From: Chloroflexota bacterium
GTDB taxonomy: Bacteria; Chloroflexota; Limnocylindria; Limnocylindrales; CSP1-4
DNA: 64,000 nucleotides
NCBI GenBank assembly: GCA_004297395.1
Contig: SCUO01000064.1
Location: 1 to 64,000 of the forward strand
Reading direction: 5' to 3'
Numbering within the stretch: position 1 is the first letter of the stretch; the number at the start of each line of letters is the position of its first letter. This document shows positions 9,480 through 19,178 of the stretch, one piece after another. The notes beneath the pieces are model-generated. The model worked only from the letters and a program-made list of their open reading frames with translations. It did not search any database and was not told where the DNA came from. The position numbers were made by a program, and so were the translations under genes.

Positions 9480-12389
9480 GTGATCGATCTCGGCATGGAC
9501 CAGGCCAGCCTCAGCCCGCGCTCCCTGCGCGCCCTCCAGCGGATCTCATCGATCCTGGCCGGGGCGACCATCGTCATCGGGACGGCCGCGATCGCCGGGT
9601 GGCTCGTGGGGATCCCGCTGGCCACGAGCTGGCTGCCCTGGCTCTCGCCGGTCCGTCCCAACGCGGCGCTCATCGCCGCGGCGCTCGGTGTCGCGTTCGT
9701 GCTGGCCACGCGGCCCGGCAGCCGCGCACGGTTGCTCGCCCAGGTGGTCGCGGCGGGCGCCCTTGCGCTGGCCGTTGCGACCGTCGCGGAATGGCTCGCC
9801 GGCCGCGACCTCGGCTTCGACAACCTCTTCTGGCCGGCATCGATGGAGGGCCCGTCCGAGCTCGCGTCCGAGCGGATGTCGCTCGGCTCGGCCATCGGGT
9901 TCGCCTGTCTTGCGGTGGCGGTCGTGGCGCGAGCCGACGGCCTGCACCTCGCCCGATTCGTCGAGCCGGCCGCGGTGATGACCAGCCTCTTCTCGGCCTT
10001 CGGCCTCGTGACCATCGTCATGGGCGCGGACCCCGAGTTCGCTGTCGTCGGCAGCCGCGTGTCCGTGCCCGGCGCGACCGCCGCCGGCCTGCTGGCCGTC
10101 GCCGTCCTGATCTCGCGGCCCGAGCACCGGCTCGTCCAGGTGCTGCTGGATCCGGGGCCGGCAGCCCGGTCGACTCGCGGCATCCTGCCGGCGGTAGCCG
10201 GATTCCCGATCGCCGCCTTCCTCGTCCTGAAGGCCTACGAGTCGGGTGCCATGACCCCGGCCGTGGCGGCCGTGGCGGCCTCGATATTCGGGGTCGCCTA
10301 CGCGGCCTGGCTCCTGGCCCGCGGCGCCCACGGCGTGGGCGAGCTCGTCCGCGAGGCGGTGGCCGCCCGCGAGGCCCGCGACCGGTTCTTCGACCTGACA
10401 GGCGACATCGTGGTGATCGTCGGCCCGGATGGCGTGATCCGGTACGTGAGCGCCGCAGCGCAGACGGCGCTTGGCTATGCACCGGCGTCCGTCGTCGGGC
10501 GCGCCTATGCGGACTTCTTCCCCCAGGAGGAGCACGACCGGCGGGTTGCGACCTTCACCCGTCTCCTGCGCTCGGACGAGGGTCACCGCCATGTCGAGCG
10601 CCGCATACGTCACGCCGACGGCTCATGGCGCTGGATCGAGTGGGCGACGAACCGCGACCCGGGATCAGGTGCCCTGTACGCCGTTGGCCGCGACGTGACC
10701 GAGCTGCGCGAGCAGCGCGATGGGCGCGAGCGGCTGGCCGCCGTGATCGAGCAGTCGAACGAGACCGTCGTCTTGAGCGACGCGGCAGGCACCGTCGTCT
10801 ACGCCAACTCGGCCTTCGAGCGGGCGAGCGGTCGGAGCGCGGCCGAGGTCGTCGGCCTCCCAGCGCGCGCCCTCGGGCGGGGCCCGCAGGAGCCCTCGAT
10901 CCTCATGGAGATTGGGCGGGCGATGGCCGCCGGCGAGGCGTGGCAGGGCGAGTGGACGGAACTCCGACCCGACAACTCGACCCGGACCGAGATGGTCCGG
11001 ATCACCCCGATCCGGGACGCGGCAGGCACGGTCTCCAACTGGGTCTACGTCGGCAACGACGTGACCGACCACCGCGCCGCCCAGGCGGCCTTCGAACGCG
11101 AGGTCCAGGAACGCGCGGACGTGGTCGCGGCGCTCGCGCGGCTGGATCTCTCCGGCCCGCTCGATTCGACCGCCGCCGACATCTGCGGCGAGCTGATGGC
11201 GCTGCCCGGGGTCGACTACGCGGCCGTAGTCGCGTTTGGTCGCAGGCAAGGCGAGGTCATCGCTTCGGCCGGGCTCGTGGATCCCGACCTGACCGCTGGG
11301 GCGATCGTCCCGGCCGACGCCACCCATCGGCTCCGGACTCGAGCCGAGCATGGCCCATGGACGTACGTGCTGACGCCCAACCTCCGGCGCGCGACGCACG
11401 ACCCGCTCGTCGCGGCCGGAATTCGGATGCTCGCCTGTGCGCCCCTTCGAAACGGCACCGACGTGATCGGGATCGTCCGAATAGGGACGCTCCGGGCGGA
11501 CCTCAACGAGGAGATGATCCGGCTGCTGCCGGCGGTGAGCGAGTTCGCGGCAGCCGCGGGCGGTGCGCTGGGTCCCGCGCTGGCGGCACGGACCGCCGAT
11601 GCGACGGTGCGAGCCAAGGTCCGAGCGTGGATCGACGGCGAGACGTTCTCGACGGTCTTCCAGCCGATCGTCGATCTGAGCTCGAGGGACATCGCGGGCT
11701 ACGAGGCGCTCAGCCGGTTCGAGGATGGGACGCGGCCCGACCTCGCCTTCGCCGAAGCCCATGCCGCCGGGCTCGGGCTGGACCTCGAGATCGCGACGCT
11801 CCGGACCGCCCTCCGATCCGCGCTGGACCTGCCGGCCGGGATCCCGCTCGATGTCAACGTCTCGCCCGCACTCCTGCTCGAGGGGGTGCGCCTGGCCGAG
11901 GTCCTCAGCGGCCGCGATCGGCCGATCGTCCTCGAGATCACCGAGCACGATCGGATCGACGATTACGGGGCCGTCCGGCATGCGATCCAGGAGCTCGGCC
12001 CGGACATTCGGCTGGCCGTCGACGATGCCGGCGCCGGGGCCGCGAACATGATCCACCTCGTCGAGCTCCGGCCGGACCTCGTGAAGCTCGACATCAGCCT
12101 GGTTCGCGGCATCAACATCGACCCGACGCGCCAGGCCCTCGTCGTGGGCCTTCGCCACTTCGCCACGACCGCCCGCTGCCGCCTCGTGGCCGAGGGCATC
12201 GAATCGTCGGCCGAGGCGACCACCCTTGCGGCTTTCGGGATCGAGTACGGGCAGGGGTTCTGGCTCGGCCGACCGGCCTCGGCCGCCGCGCTCGCCGAGA
12301 TGCCCGCGACGGTCACCCGGCCCGGCGGTCTCGCCTCGAGGCCCCGCGCCCGCGTTCAGGACAGCGATTCGGCGAGCCTGATCGCCTGA
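9480..12389 (+). CDS. Multi-TM / PAS(x2) / GAF-like / EAL-domain cyclic-di-GMP phosphodiesterase
   Basis: Hydrophobic N-terminus; PAS regions (DIVVIVGPDGVIRYVSAAAQTALGY; ETVVLSDAAGTVVYANSAFERASG); EAL signature residues GYEALSRF, DVNVSP, LEITEHD, DDAGAG, LVKLDISLV, VAEGIES. Confidence 0.88.
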   Translation: MIDLGMDQASLSPRSLRALQRISSILAGATIVIGTAAIAGWLVGIPLATSWLPWLSPVRPNAALIAAALGVAFVLATRPGSRARLLAQVVAAGALALAVATVAEWLAGRDLGFDNLFWPASMEGPSELASERMSLGSAIGFACLAVAVVARADGLHLARFVEPAAVMTSLFSAFGLVTIVMGADPEFAVVGSRVSVPGATAAGLLAVAVLISRPEHRLVQVLLDPGPAARSTRGILPAVAGFPIAAFLVLKAYESGAMTPAVAAVAASIFGVAYAAWLLARGAHGVGELVREAVAAREARDRFFDLTGDIVVIVGPDGVIRYVSAAAQTALGYAPASVVGRAYADFFPQEEHDRRVATFTRLLRSDEGHRHVERRIRHADGSWRWIEWATNRDPGSGALYAVGRDVTELREQRDGRERLAAVIEQSNETVVLSDAAGTVVYANSAFERASGRSAAEVVGLPARALGRGPQEPSILMEIGRAMAAGEAWQGEWTELRPDNSTRTEMVRITPIRDAAGTVSNWVYVGNDVTDHRAAQAAFEREVQERADVVAALARLDLSGPLDSTAADICGELMALPGVDYAAVVAFGRRQGEVIASAGLVDPDLTAGAIVPADATHRLRTRAEHGPWTYVLTPNLRRATHDPLVAAGIRMLACAPLRNGTDVIGIVRIGTLRADLNEEMIRLLPAVSEFAAAAGGALGPALAARTADATVRAKVRAWIDGETFSTVFQPIVDLSSRDIAGYEALSRFEDGTRPDLAFAEAHAAGLGLDLEIATLRTALRSALDLPAGIPLDVNVSPALLLEGVRLAEVLSGRDRPIVLEITEHDRIDDYGAVRHAIQELGPDIRLAVDDAGAGAANMIHLVELRPDLVKLDISLVRGINIDPTRQALVVGLRHFATTARCRLVAEGIESSAEATTLAAFGIEYGQGFWLGRPASAAALAEMPATVTRPGGLASRPRARVQDSDSASLIA

Positions 12390-13231
12390 TCGAGGGTCAG
12401 CTCGCCCTCGAGCCGATAGGTCACGCCGTCGCGCGTCCAGAGCAGGGCGTTGCCGACGTCGCGCATGGTGTCCTCGATCCGGCTGCCGTCGGGTGCGATG
12501 TACGACAGGAAGTGATGCGCGCCGGCGATCCAGTAGCCGGGGGCGCCGGCGACCGTGACGGGCTCGACCACGGTGCCGGTGTGGATCAGCTTCTCGACCG
12601 ATTCGGGCTCGACCCGGCCGTCGATCACGACGAGGAGGAGACCGAGCCCCTCGTGCGCCGTGCCCGGCAGCGCGGGATCTGGACCCCAGGCGAGGGCCAG
12701 GCGGCCGCCGCTGAGGTAGACCGCGTCGGGCGGGCCGATGCCCGGGTCGGCTGGCAGGGCGACCTCGAAGGCCACGAGCCCGGCGGCCTCGTCGAGCGTG
12801 ACCGAGCGACCCAGCCCGAGATCGGCACCGGGTGCCGCCGGCGACGGGCTCATCGAGGTCGCAGGGCCTGACGGGCTCGGGGCGCTCGAGCTCGGGGCAG
12901 CCGATGGGGGCGGGCCGAACAGGATCCGGAGGCCGGGCAGGCCGTAGCCGATGGCCGCGGTGACGGCCGCGGCGACGAGGAGGACCGCCGCCGCGGCGAG
13001 CAGGAGGCTGCGGCGGACCCGCGGCATCCGGCCCGGGGCACCCGGGCCGCCCGCGCCCTTGATCGTCCGCCACCACGGACCTGTTGCCCGGGCTGGCCGC
13101 TCGGCCTCGATCCGCGCCCTGACCCGCCCGGCCAGCCCGGGCGCAGCGGGGGCGTCGATGGCGCCCCCGAGGTCACGCAGCGCCACCTCGAGCTCAAGGC
13201 CGAGCCTGGACATCGACCGGTCCTCGCTCAT
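12356..13231 (-). CDS. Anti-sigma-factor-like membrane protein
   Basis: MSEDRSMSRLGLELEVALRDLGG..., single TM (SLLLAAAAVLLVAAAVTAAIGYGL); ATGA overlap with ECF sigma gene. Confidence 0.65.
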   Translation of the reverse strand: MSEDRSMSRLGLELEVALRDLGGAIDAPAAPGLAGRVRARIEAERPARATGPWWRTIKGAGGPGAPGRMPRVRRSLLLAAAAVLLVAAAVTAAIGYGLPGLRILFGPPPSAAPSSSAPSPSGPATSMSPSPAAPGADLGLGRSVTLDEAAGLVAFEVALPADPGIGPPDAVYLSGGRLALAWGPDPALPGTAHEGLGLLLVVIDGRVEPESVEKLIHTGTVVEPVTVAGAPGYWIAGAHHFLSYIAPDGSRIEDTMRDVGNALLWTRDGVTYRLEGELTLDQAIRLAESLS

Positions 13232-13749
13232 GTCGGGACCTCGTCGAGCTCGGCGCGGAGGCGCCCCAGGGCGCGGGACAGCCGCGATTTCACCGTGCCG
13301 CGCGGGATCCCGAGAACCTCGGCCGTCTCGGCCTCCGACAGCTCCAGGAAATAGCGCGCGGCGATGACCTCGCGGTCCTCGTCCCGCAGGCGGTTGACCG
13401 CCCCGACGAGCGAGGCCCGCCGTTCGCCGGCAAGGGCCGCCGCCTCGGGCGACGGGGCCGCGTCGTCCGAGGGGCGGTCGATCGTGGCCCGGACCGCGAG
13501 ACCCTCGCGCCGGCCCGCCGATCGGCGACGGTTGCGGGCCTCGTTGGCCACGATCCGGAGCAGCCACGGCCGGAACGGGGCGCCGACGCGGAACCGGGGC
13601 AGGGCGATCCAGGCCTTGACGAAGGCCTCCTGGGCGGCGTCGTCGGCATCCGCCGCGGGCGCGATGACGTGCGCCGTGCGCACCGCCACGTCCTGGTAGC
13701 GGCGGACCAGCTCTTCGTAGGCCATCACCTCGCCCGCGCCGGCGCGCAC
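13228..13749 (-). CDS. ECF RNA polymerase sigma factor
   Basis: DDAAQEAFVKAWIALPRFR, PWLLRIVANEARNRRR, EVIAARYFLELSEAETAEVLGIPRGTVKSRLSRAL. Confidence 0.92.
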   Translation of the reverse strand: MRAGAGEVMAYEELVRRYQDVAVRTAHVIAPAADADDAAQEAFVKAWIALPRFRVGAPFRPWLLRIVANEARNRRRSAGRREGLAVRATIDRPSDDAAPSPEAAALAGERRASLVGAVNRLRDEDREVIAARYFLELSEAETAEVLGIPRGTVKSRLSRALGRLRAELDEVPT

Positions 13750-13870
13750 GATCAGCTCGGTGTCTTCCGTCGGACGGCCCTCCTCGGGTCAACCGTACGT
13801 CCTACACCGTTCGCGGGCGAGTGGTTCCCCTCGGGGCGCCTCGAGCGGGCGCAGGGCCGGCGCGCGGTGC

Positions 13871-13922
13871 CAGCGTGTCGCACCAGCGTGTCGCACCAGC
13901 GTGTCGCACCAGCGTGTCGCAC
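13871..13922. repeat. Four tandem copies of 13-bp unit cagcgtgtcgcac, followed by two copies of cggcgccgtgc (13923-13944)
   Basis: Exact tandem repeats at 13871, 13884, 13897, 13910. Confidence 0.95.
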
Positions 13923-14153
13923 CGGCGCCGTGCCGGCGCCGTGCCGGCGTGCCAGGCCGAGAATCGTCGTCGCGGCGTCGTGAGTCGGCACCCCGGGCCG
14001 AGCCACGACGATTCGAGGCACCTGATCCGTCGAATCCCGGCGTGCGAGTCCGATTCGCCGCACCCGTCTCACGATTCCCGGCGTGCCACGCCGGATTCGG
14101 AGCGGATCGCCACCTCGGGACCGCCCGTCGGCCCAGACCTAGAATCCGTCCCG

Positions 14154-14729
14154 ATGCCGGAGCAACCCCATCCCGTCGCCGACGTCCGGACGATCTCGAC
14201 CGCCGAGCTGACATCGGCCGAGGTCGCGGCGATCCGGTCGCTCCTGTGGGCGGCATTCGAGCGGCCCGACGAGCCCGACGAGGCCTTCACCGAGGACGAC
14301 TGGCAGCATGCCCTCGGCGGTGCGCACGTCGTCGTCGAGGTGGATGGCGAGATCGTTGCTCACGCCGCGGTCGTCGAGCGTCCGATCGAGTTCGGGGGGC
14401 GGCGCCTCCGGACCGGCTACGTCGAGGCCGTCGCGACCCATCCGGATTTCCAGGGTCGCGGCTACGGGCGCCTGGCGATGCGCGCCGCGAACGACATCGT
14501 CGCCCGCGACTTCGAGATCGGGATGCTCGGGACCGGCGAGCACGGCTTCTACGAGCGACTCGGCTGGTCGAGCTGGCGCGGACGATCGTACCTGCGGATG
14601 GACGGCGGCCTCGTCGCGACGCCGGACGACGATGGCTACCTCATGATCCTGCGGACGCTTGGAACGCCGCCCAACCTCGATCTCGAGGCAGCGGTCAGCT
14701 GCGACGCGCGTCCGGGCGACGTCTGGTAG
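14154..14729 (+). CDS. AAC(2')-I-like aminoglycoside 2'-N-acetyltransferase (GNAT)
   Basis: FTEDDWQHALGGAHVVVEVDGEIVAHAAVVER...LRTGYVEAVATHPDFQGRGYG...GLVATPDDDGYLMILR...CDARPGDVW parallels the mycobacterial AAC(2')-Ic layout. Confidence 0.82.
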   Translation: MPEQPHPVADVRTISTAELTSAEVAAIRSLLWAAFERPDEPDEAFTEDDWQHALGGAHVVVEVDGEIVAHAAVVERPIEFGGRRLRTGYVEAVATHPDFQGRGYGRLAMRAANDIVARDFEIGMLGTGEHGFYERLGWSSWRGRSYLRMDGGLVATPDDDGYLMILRTLGTPPNLDLEAAVSCDARPGDVW

Positions 14730-14740
14730 GCGTGCCGGCC

Positions 14741-15298
14741 CTAGACGGGCGTGAGCGCGCCTTCGAGCGCGGCGGCGTAGCCGGCCTCGAGGGCCGCCAG
14801 GTCGGCCGCGAGGATCTCCGGTCGCTTGGCCAGGAGCACGACCTCGAGCGCCCGTCGCACGGCGGCCAGGGGCACCAGCGGTCGCCTCGCGATGAGCGCC
14901 CCGAGGGCGACCACGCTGACCAGCTTGTCGTCGCCCGCCGTCCGGGCGAGGGCCGTACAGGGCACGGCCACGACCTCGATGTCGGTCCGCGACGGCTGGG
15001 CCTCGATGAGCGAGGTGTTCAGGACGAGCAGGCCCCGCGGGCCGACCGACGCCTCGAACCTGGCCATCGAGGGTGGGTTGAGGGCCACCACGGCGTCGGC
15101 CCGGTCGATGACCGGCGAGCCGATCGGCTCCTCGGCCACGATGACCGTGCACGACGCGGTCCCGCCGCGCATCTCCGGCCCGTAGGACGGGATCCAGAAG
15201 ACTTCGAGGCCCTCGGCCATCGCCGCCCGGGCCAGGATGTTGCCGGCGAACAGGATCCCCTGGCCGCCGAAGCCCGCGAAGATCGTCGAACGTTCCAT
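14741..15298 (-). CDS. 2-oxoacid:ferredoxin oxidoreductase gamma subunit
   Basis: MERSTIFAGFGGQGILFAGNILARAAM...YGPEMRGGTASCTVIV. Confidence 0.9.
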   Translation of the reverse strand: MERSTIFAGFGGQGILFAGNILARAAMAEGLEVFWIPSYGPEMRGGTASCTVIVAEEPIGSPVIDRADAVVALNPPSMARFEASVGPRGLLVLNTSLIEAQPSRTDIEVVAVPCTALARTAGDDKLVSVVALGALIARRPLVPLAAVRRALEVVLLAKRPEILAADLAALEAGYAAALEGALTPV

Positions 15299-15300
15299 CG

Positions 15301-16230
15301 TCAGGCCTCCGCCGCGGTGGCCGGCTCCAAGGTGAGGGACGAGGGCGCCGGGGCGGCCGCGGTCGTCGGTGCAGAAACCGCGGCGGCCGGCGCGGGAGGT
15401 GCCGCGGCAGCCTTGAGCCGGTCGACGAGGACCCCGGTCGGGTAGGTCTGGGCGACCGTCTGGAGGTGGTCGATGGACTGCTGGGCGGTCATGCCCCAGC
15501 CGACCGGGCAGTTGGACAGGACCTCGACGATGGCGAACCCGGCGTCGTGGACCTGAACCTCCATTGCCCGCCGGAGCATCGCCTTGAGCTTGCCGATGGA
15601 CGCCGCGTCGGCGAGCGTCCCGCGGGCCGCGTAGGCGACCCCGGGCAGGATCGCCAGCATCTCGGTGATCGGGATCGGGCCACCCATCAGGCGCTCGTCA
15701 CGGCCGGTCGGCGACGAGGTCGTCTTCTGGCCGAGGAGCGTCGTCGGGGCCATCTGGCCGCCGGTCATGCCGTAGATCCCGTTGTTCACGAAGACCGCGG
15801 TGATCCGCTCGCCGCGGGCGGCGGCGTGGACGATCTCGCCGGTCCCGATCGCGGCCAGGTCGCCGTCGCCCTGGTACATCAGCACGAACGCCTCGGGCCG
15901 GACCCGCCGGATGCCAGTCGCGACGGCCGGCGCCCGGCCGTGGGGCGCCTCGACCCAGTCGACATCGATGTAGTCGTAGGCGAAGACGGAACAGCCGACC
16001 GGTGCGACCGCGATCGTCCGCTCGGCCACGCCGAGGTCGGCGAGGAGCTCGGCCAGGAGCCGGTGGATCACGCCGTGGCCGCAGCCCGGGCAGTAATGGG
16101 TCGACTTGTCCTCGAGCAGCGCAGGTCGGCCGGCGATCACCCGCGCCGAGGCGGCGACGGAGGCGGGGGCCGGAGATGCTGCCGCACCGGCCGTCGCCTC
16201 CGGAGGGCGCTCGATGAGCGGGGTGGTCAT
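15301..16230 (-). CDS. 2-oxoacid:ferredoxin oxidoreductase beta (TPP) subunit
   Basis: YCPGCGHGVIHRLLAE, YQGDGDLAAIGTGEIVHAAARGE, NNGIYGMTGGQMAPTT. Confidence 0.92.
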   Translation of the reverse strand: MTTPLIERPPEATAGAAASPAPASVAASARVIAGRPALLEDKSTHYCPGCGHGVIHRLLAELLADLGVAERTIAVAPVGCSVFAYDYIDVDWVEAPHGRAPAVATGIRRVRPEAFVLMYQGDGDLAAIGTGEIVHAAARGERITAVFVNNGIYGMTGGQMAPTTLLGQKTTSSPTGRDERLMGGPIPITEMLAILPGVAYAARGTLADAASIGKLKAMLRRAMEVQVHDAGFAIVEVLSNCPVGWGMTAQQSIDHLQTVAQTYPTGVLVDRLKAAAAPPAPAAAVSAPTTAAAPAPSSLTLEPATAAEA

Positions 16231-17450
16231 CGCCAGACCTCCTGGAAGGCGGGCTCGTCGACGCCCTCGGGCGTGGACGCAGGACGACGCATGGAAGGCT
16301 CGATGGGCACCGAGCGGGCGGTTCGGCGCGGCGGTCGTTCGTCACGACCCGCCTCGGGCGGCCGCGGCGCGGTGATCGCCCACAGGTGGCGGAGCGAGAC
16401 GAGGACCTCGTCCGGCGTCGGGACCATGCCCCCGGTCCGGCCGTGGAAGGCGACCGGGGCACGACCCTCGACGGCCAGCCGGACGTCCTCGACCATCTGG
16501 CCGGCGGACAGCTCGACGACGAGGATCCCGCGGGCCCGCGACGCCAGCTCGGCGATCGGCGCGGACGGGAACGGCCACAGGCTGATGGGCCGCAGGAGGC
16601 CGGCCCGGAGGCCGCCCTCGCGGGCCCGGCGGATGGCCGTCCGGGCGACCCGGGCAGCCGTGCCGTACGCGACGATGACGAGCTCGGCGTCATCGAGGAG
16701 CTCCCCGGTCCAGCGCGTCTCCGCCGCCTCGATGGCCCGGTACTTGGCCTGGAGGTGCTCGTTGTGAGCCTCGAGGTCCTCCGGCTTCAGGTGGAGTGAG
16801 CGGACGACGCGGGGCCGGCGGCCGGTGGCGCCGGTGGCAGCCCAGTCGAAGACCTGACGGGCGGGGTTGCGGTAGGCCGGCACGACCGGCTCCATCGCCT
16901 GGCCCAGGGTCCCGTCGGCGAGGATGACCACCGGCGTCCGGAAGCGCTCGGCGATCTCGAAGGCATCGGCCACGAGGGCGATCGCCTCGGCGATCGAGGA
17001 CGGCGCCAGGACCGGCGTCCGGTAGTCGCCGTGACCGTGGCCCTTGACCATCTGGAAGTAGTCGCCCTGGCTGGGGCCGATCGAGCCGAGGCCCGGTCCG
17101 CCGCGCATGACGTCGACGAAGACGAGCGGGACCTCGGAGCCGGCCATGTACGACATGCCCTCGGCCATGAGCGAGGTGCCCGGCGAGGACGAGCTGACGA
17201 GGACCCGGGCGCCGGTGGAGGCAGCCCCGAGGCCCATGTTGATGGCGCCGAGCTCGCTCTCTGCCTGGACGAAGACACGCCCCAGCTCGGGCATCCGGCG
17301 GGCCATCCACTCGAGGATCTCCGCCTGGGGCGTGATGGGATAGCCGAAATAGGCGTCGCAGCCGGCCTGGATGGCCGCTTCCGCGATCGCCTCGTTGCCC
17401 TTCATGAGGACCCGCTCGGGGGCGGGCCTCGGCGGGACCGCACTGGCCAC
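16227..17450 (-). CDS. 2-oxoacid:ferredoxin oxidoreductase alpha subunit (GTG start proposed; ATG alternative at 17405)
   Basis: MKGNEAIAEAAIQAGCDAYFGYPITPQAEILEWM...QAESELGAINMGLGAASTGARVLVSSSSPGTSLM. Confidence 0.9.
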   Translation of the reverse strand: MASAVPPRPAPERVLMKGNEAIAEAAIQAGCDAYFGYPITPQAEILEWMARRMPELGRVFVQAESELGAINMGLGAASTGARVLVSSSSPGTSLMAEGMSYMAGSEVPLVFVDVMRGGPGLGSIGPSQGDYFQMVKGHGHGDYRTPVLAPSSIAEAIALVADAFEIAERFRTPVVILADGTLGQAMEPVVPAYRNPARQVFDWAATGATGRRPRVVRSLHLKPEDLEAHNEHLQAKYRAIEAAETRWTGELLDDAELVIVAYGTAARVARTAIRRAREGGLRAGLLRPISLWPFPSAPIAELASRARGILVVELSAGQMVEDVRLAVEGRAPVAFHGRTGGMVPTPDEVLVSLRHLWAITAPRPPEAGRDERPPRRTARSVPIEPSMRRPASTPEGVDEPAFQEVWR

Positions 17451-17451
17451 G

Positions 17452-17751
17452 TCAGGCCCCCTTTCGCGGCGCGAAGACGGTGAAGACCGCATCCGGGCAG
17501 ACCCGCGCGCAGAGGGCGCAGCTCGTGCAGCCCGCGGCGTCGATCAGCCGAATCGGGTGGTAGCCGAGGGGATTGACGACACCGACGTCGAGGGCGAGGA
17601 CCCCGTGGGGACAGGCCCCGATGCACAGCTCGCAGCCCTTGCACCGATCGCTCGCGATGGCGAGGGGGGTGTACGGCGGCGTCTCGGCCGGTCGGTGAGG
17701 CGGGGGCGGCGACACCTTGCCGCCGGGGACGTTGCTGAGCGCGACGGTCAT
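17452..17751 (-). CDS. 2x[4Fe-4S] ferredoxin / oxidoreductase delta subunit
   Basis: CKGCELCIGACPHGVLAL and CTSCALCARVCPDAVFTV. Confidence 0.9.
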   Translation of the reverse strand: MTVALSNVPGGKVSPPPPHRPAETPPYTPLAIASDRCKGCELCIGACPHGVLALDVGVVNPLGYHPIRLIDAAGCTSCALCARVCPDAVFTVFAPRKGA

Positions 17752-17931
17752 TGGACGCGCACCTCCGATCGAAGGGTGCGCCGGCAGCGACGAGCCGCGG
17801 GAGGGCCGGACGGCGCGAGGTCGCGGGCCGGAGGACCCGGCCCTGAGTGACTCGCGGCTCTCACCCGGGGGGACCGTTCGCGGGAGGCTGTCAAGCATGA
17901 GGCGTCCCCTGCGCTTCGGGAGGGGCTGAGC

Positions 17932-18195
17932 ATGTGCATCGGCTTCCCGGGCACCGTGATCACCGTGGACGAGGCGGGCGCGACCGTCGACCAGGAGGGC
18001 CGTGTCCGGCGCGCCTCGACGCTCCTCATCCCGGACATCGCCCCGGGTGACCACGTCTTCGTGGCCGCAGGGACGATCGTCGAGCGACTCGACCCAGCCG
18101 AGGCCGAGCTGATCCGCGCGACGCTCCTGGAAGCGATCGCGCTCGAGCAGGCCGAGGCCGAGGCCACGGCAGCAGGAAACGGAGGACCCGCATGA
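17932..18195 (+). CDS. HypC/HybG/HupF-family hydrogenase maturation chaperone
   Basis: MCIGFPGTVITVDEAGATVDQEGRVRRASTLLIPDIAPGDHVFVAAGTIVERLD. Confidence 0.82.
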   Translation: MCIGFPGTVITVDEAGATVDQEGRVRRASTLLIPDIAPGDHVFVAAGTIVERLDPAEAELIRATLLEAIALEQAEAEATAAGNGGPA

Positions 18196-19178
18196 TCCGC
18201 GCCACCGCACGAACCACCGCCGGCCACGCCGCCGGCTCGCGGCGCGTCCCGGATTCGCTCGGCTGGGGCATCGGGCTCGCCTTCGCGACCGCGCTCATCA
18301 GCGGCGTCTCGATCTACGTCAACGGCTTCGCCGTGAAGCAGCTGCCGGACGCCGCCGTCTTCACGACTCTCAAGAACGCAGTTGCGGCCCTCATCCTGGT
18401 CGGCCTCGCGGCGGCGACCCTTCGCCCGGCCGACGTCCGGTCGATGGACCGCACCTCCTGGACCCGGCTCGCCGTCATCGGCGTCGTCGGCGGCAGCCTG
18501 CCGTTCATCCTGTTCTTCGGCGGCCTCGCCATGGCCAGCGCGCCCTCGGCGGCGTTCATCCACAAGACGCTCTTCATCTGGGTCGCCATCCTCGCCGTGC
18601 CGTTCCTCGGCGAGCGGCTGGGCCTGGCCCAGCTGGGCGCCCTCGGCGTGCTCCTCGCCGCCCAGCTCCTCATCATCCCGCCGAACGGCGTGGCCTGGGG
18701 CACCGGCGAGACGATGATCGCGGCGGCCACCCTGCTCTGGGCGGTCGAGGCGATCCTGGCCAAGCGGCTCCTCGGGTCCGTGCCGTCCCAGGTCGTCGGT
18801 GCGGGCCGGCTGGGCATCGGGCTCGTCGTCCTGGTGGGCTACCTCCTCGTCTCCGGCAAGGCCGGGACGCTCCTGGCGCTGTCTGGCGAGCAGTGGGCCT
18901 GGGCCCTCGGCACCGGCGTCCTCCTGTTCGCCTACGTCGGGACCTGGTACGCCGCCCTGCAGCGGGCCCCGGCCAGCCTCGTGACCGCGATTCTCGTGGT
19001 CGGCGCTCCGATCACCGCAGTACTCCAGGCGTTCCAGAAGGGCGCCCTCCCGGCGACCCCGGTCCTGGCCGGCCAGCTGCTCATCGGCCTCGCCGCCATC
19101 GCCCTCGCCGTCTACGCGATCCGCGCCGGCCGTGGGACTGCCGTGCGAGCCGCCGCGCCGGCCACCACTGGCGCATGA
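18192..19178 (+). CDS. EamA/DMT-superfamily transporter
   Basis: About ten hydrophobic segments in two repeats typical of EamA proteins; ATGA overlap with hypC-like gene. Confidence 0.85.
   Translation: MIRATARTTAGHAAGSRRVPDSLGWGIGLAFATALISGVSIYVNGFAVKQLPDAAVFTTLKNAVAALILVGLAAATLRPADVRSMDRTSWTRLAVIGVVGGSLPFILFFGGLAMASAPSAAFIHKTLFIWVAILAVPFLGERLGLAQLGALGVLLAAQLLIIPPNGVAWGTGETMIAAATLLWAVEAILAKRLLGSVPSQVVGAGRLGIGLVVLVGYLLVSGKAGTLLALSGEQWAWALGTGVLLFAYVGTWYAALQRAPASLVTAILVVGAPITAVLQAFQKGALPATPVLAGQLLIGLAAIALAVYAIRAGRGTAVRAAAPATTGA

Noticed and set aside
9362-12871. 1169-aa plus-strand ORF
   Set aside because: Arg/Pro-rich shadow ORF in another frame of the PAS/EAL gene; typical of high-GC DNA with no domain motifs.
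10665-13076. 803-aa minus-strand ORF
   Set aside because: Antisense shadow of the EAL gene; composition artefact.
13871-13944. CRISPR or coding repeat protein (CRTSVSHQRVAP...)
   Set aside because: 13-bp exact tandem units without spacers; implied peptides are low-complexity in all frames.
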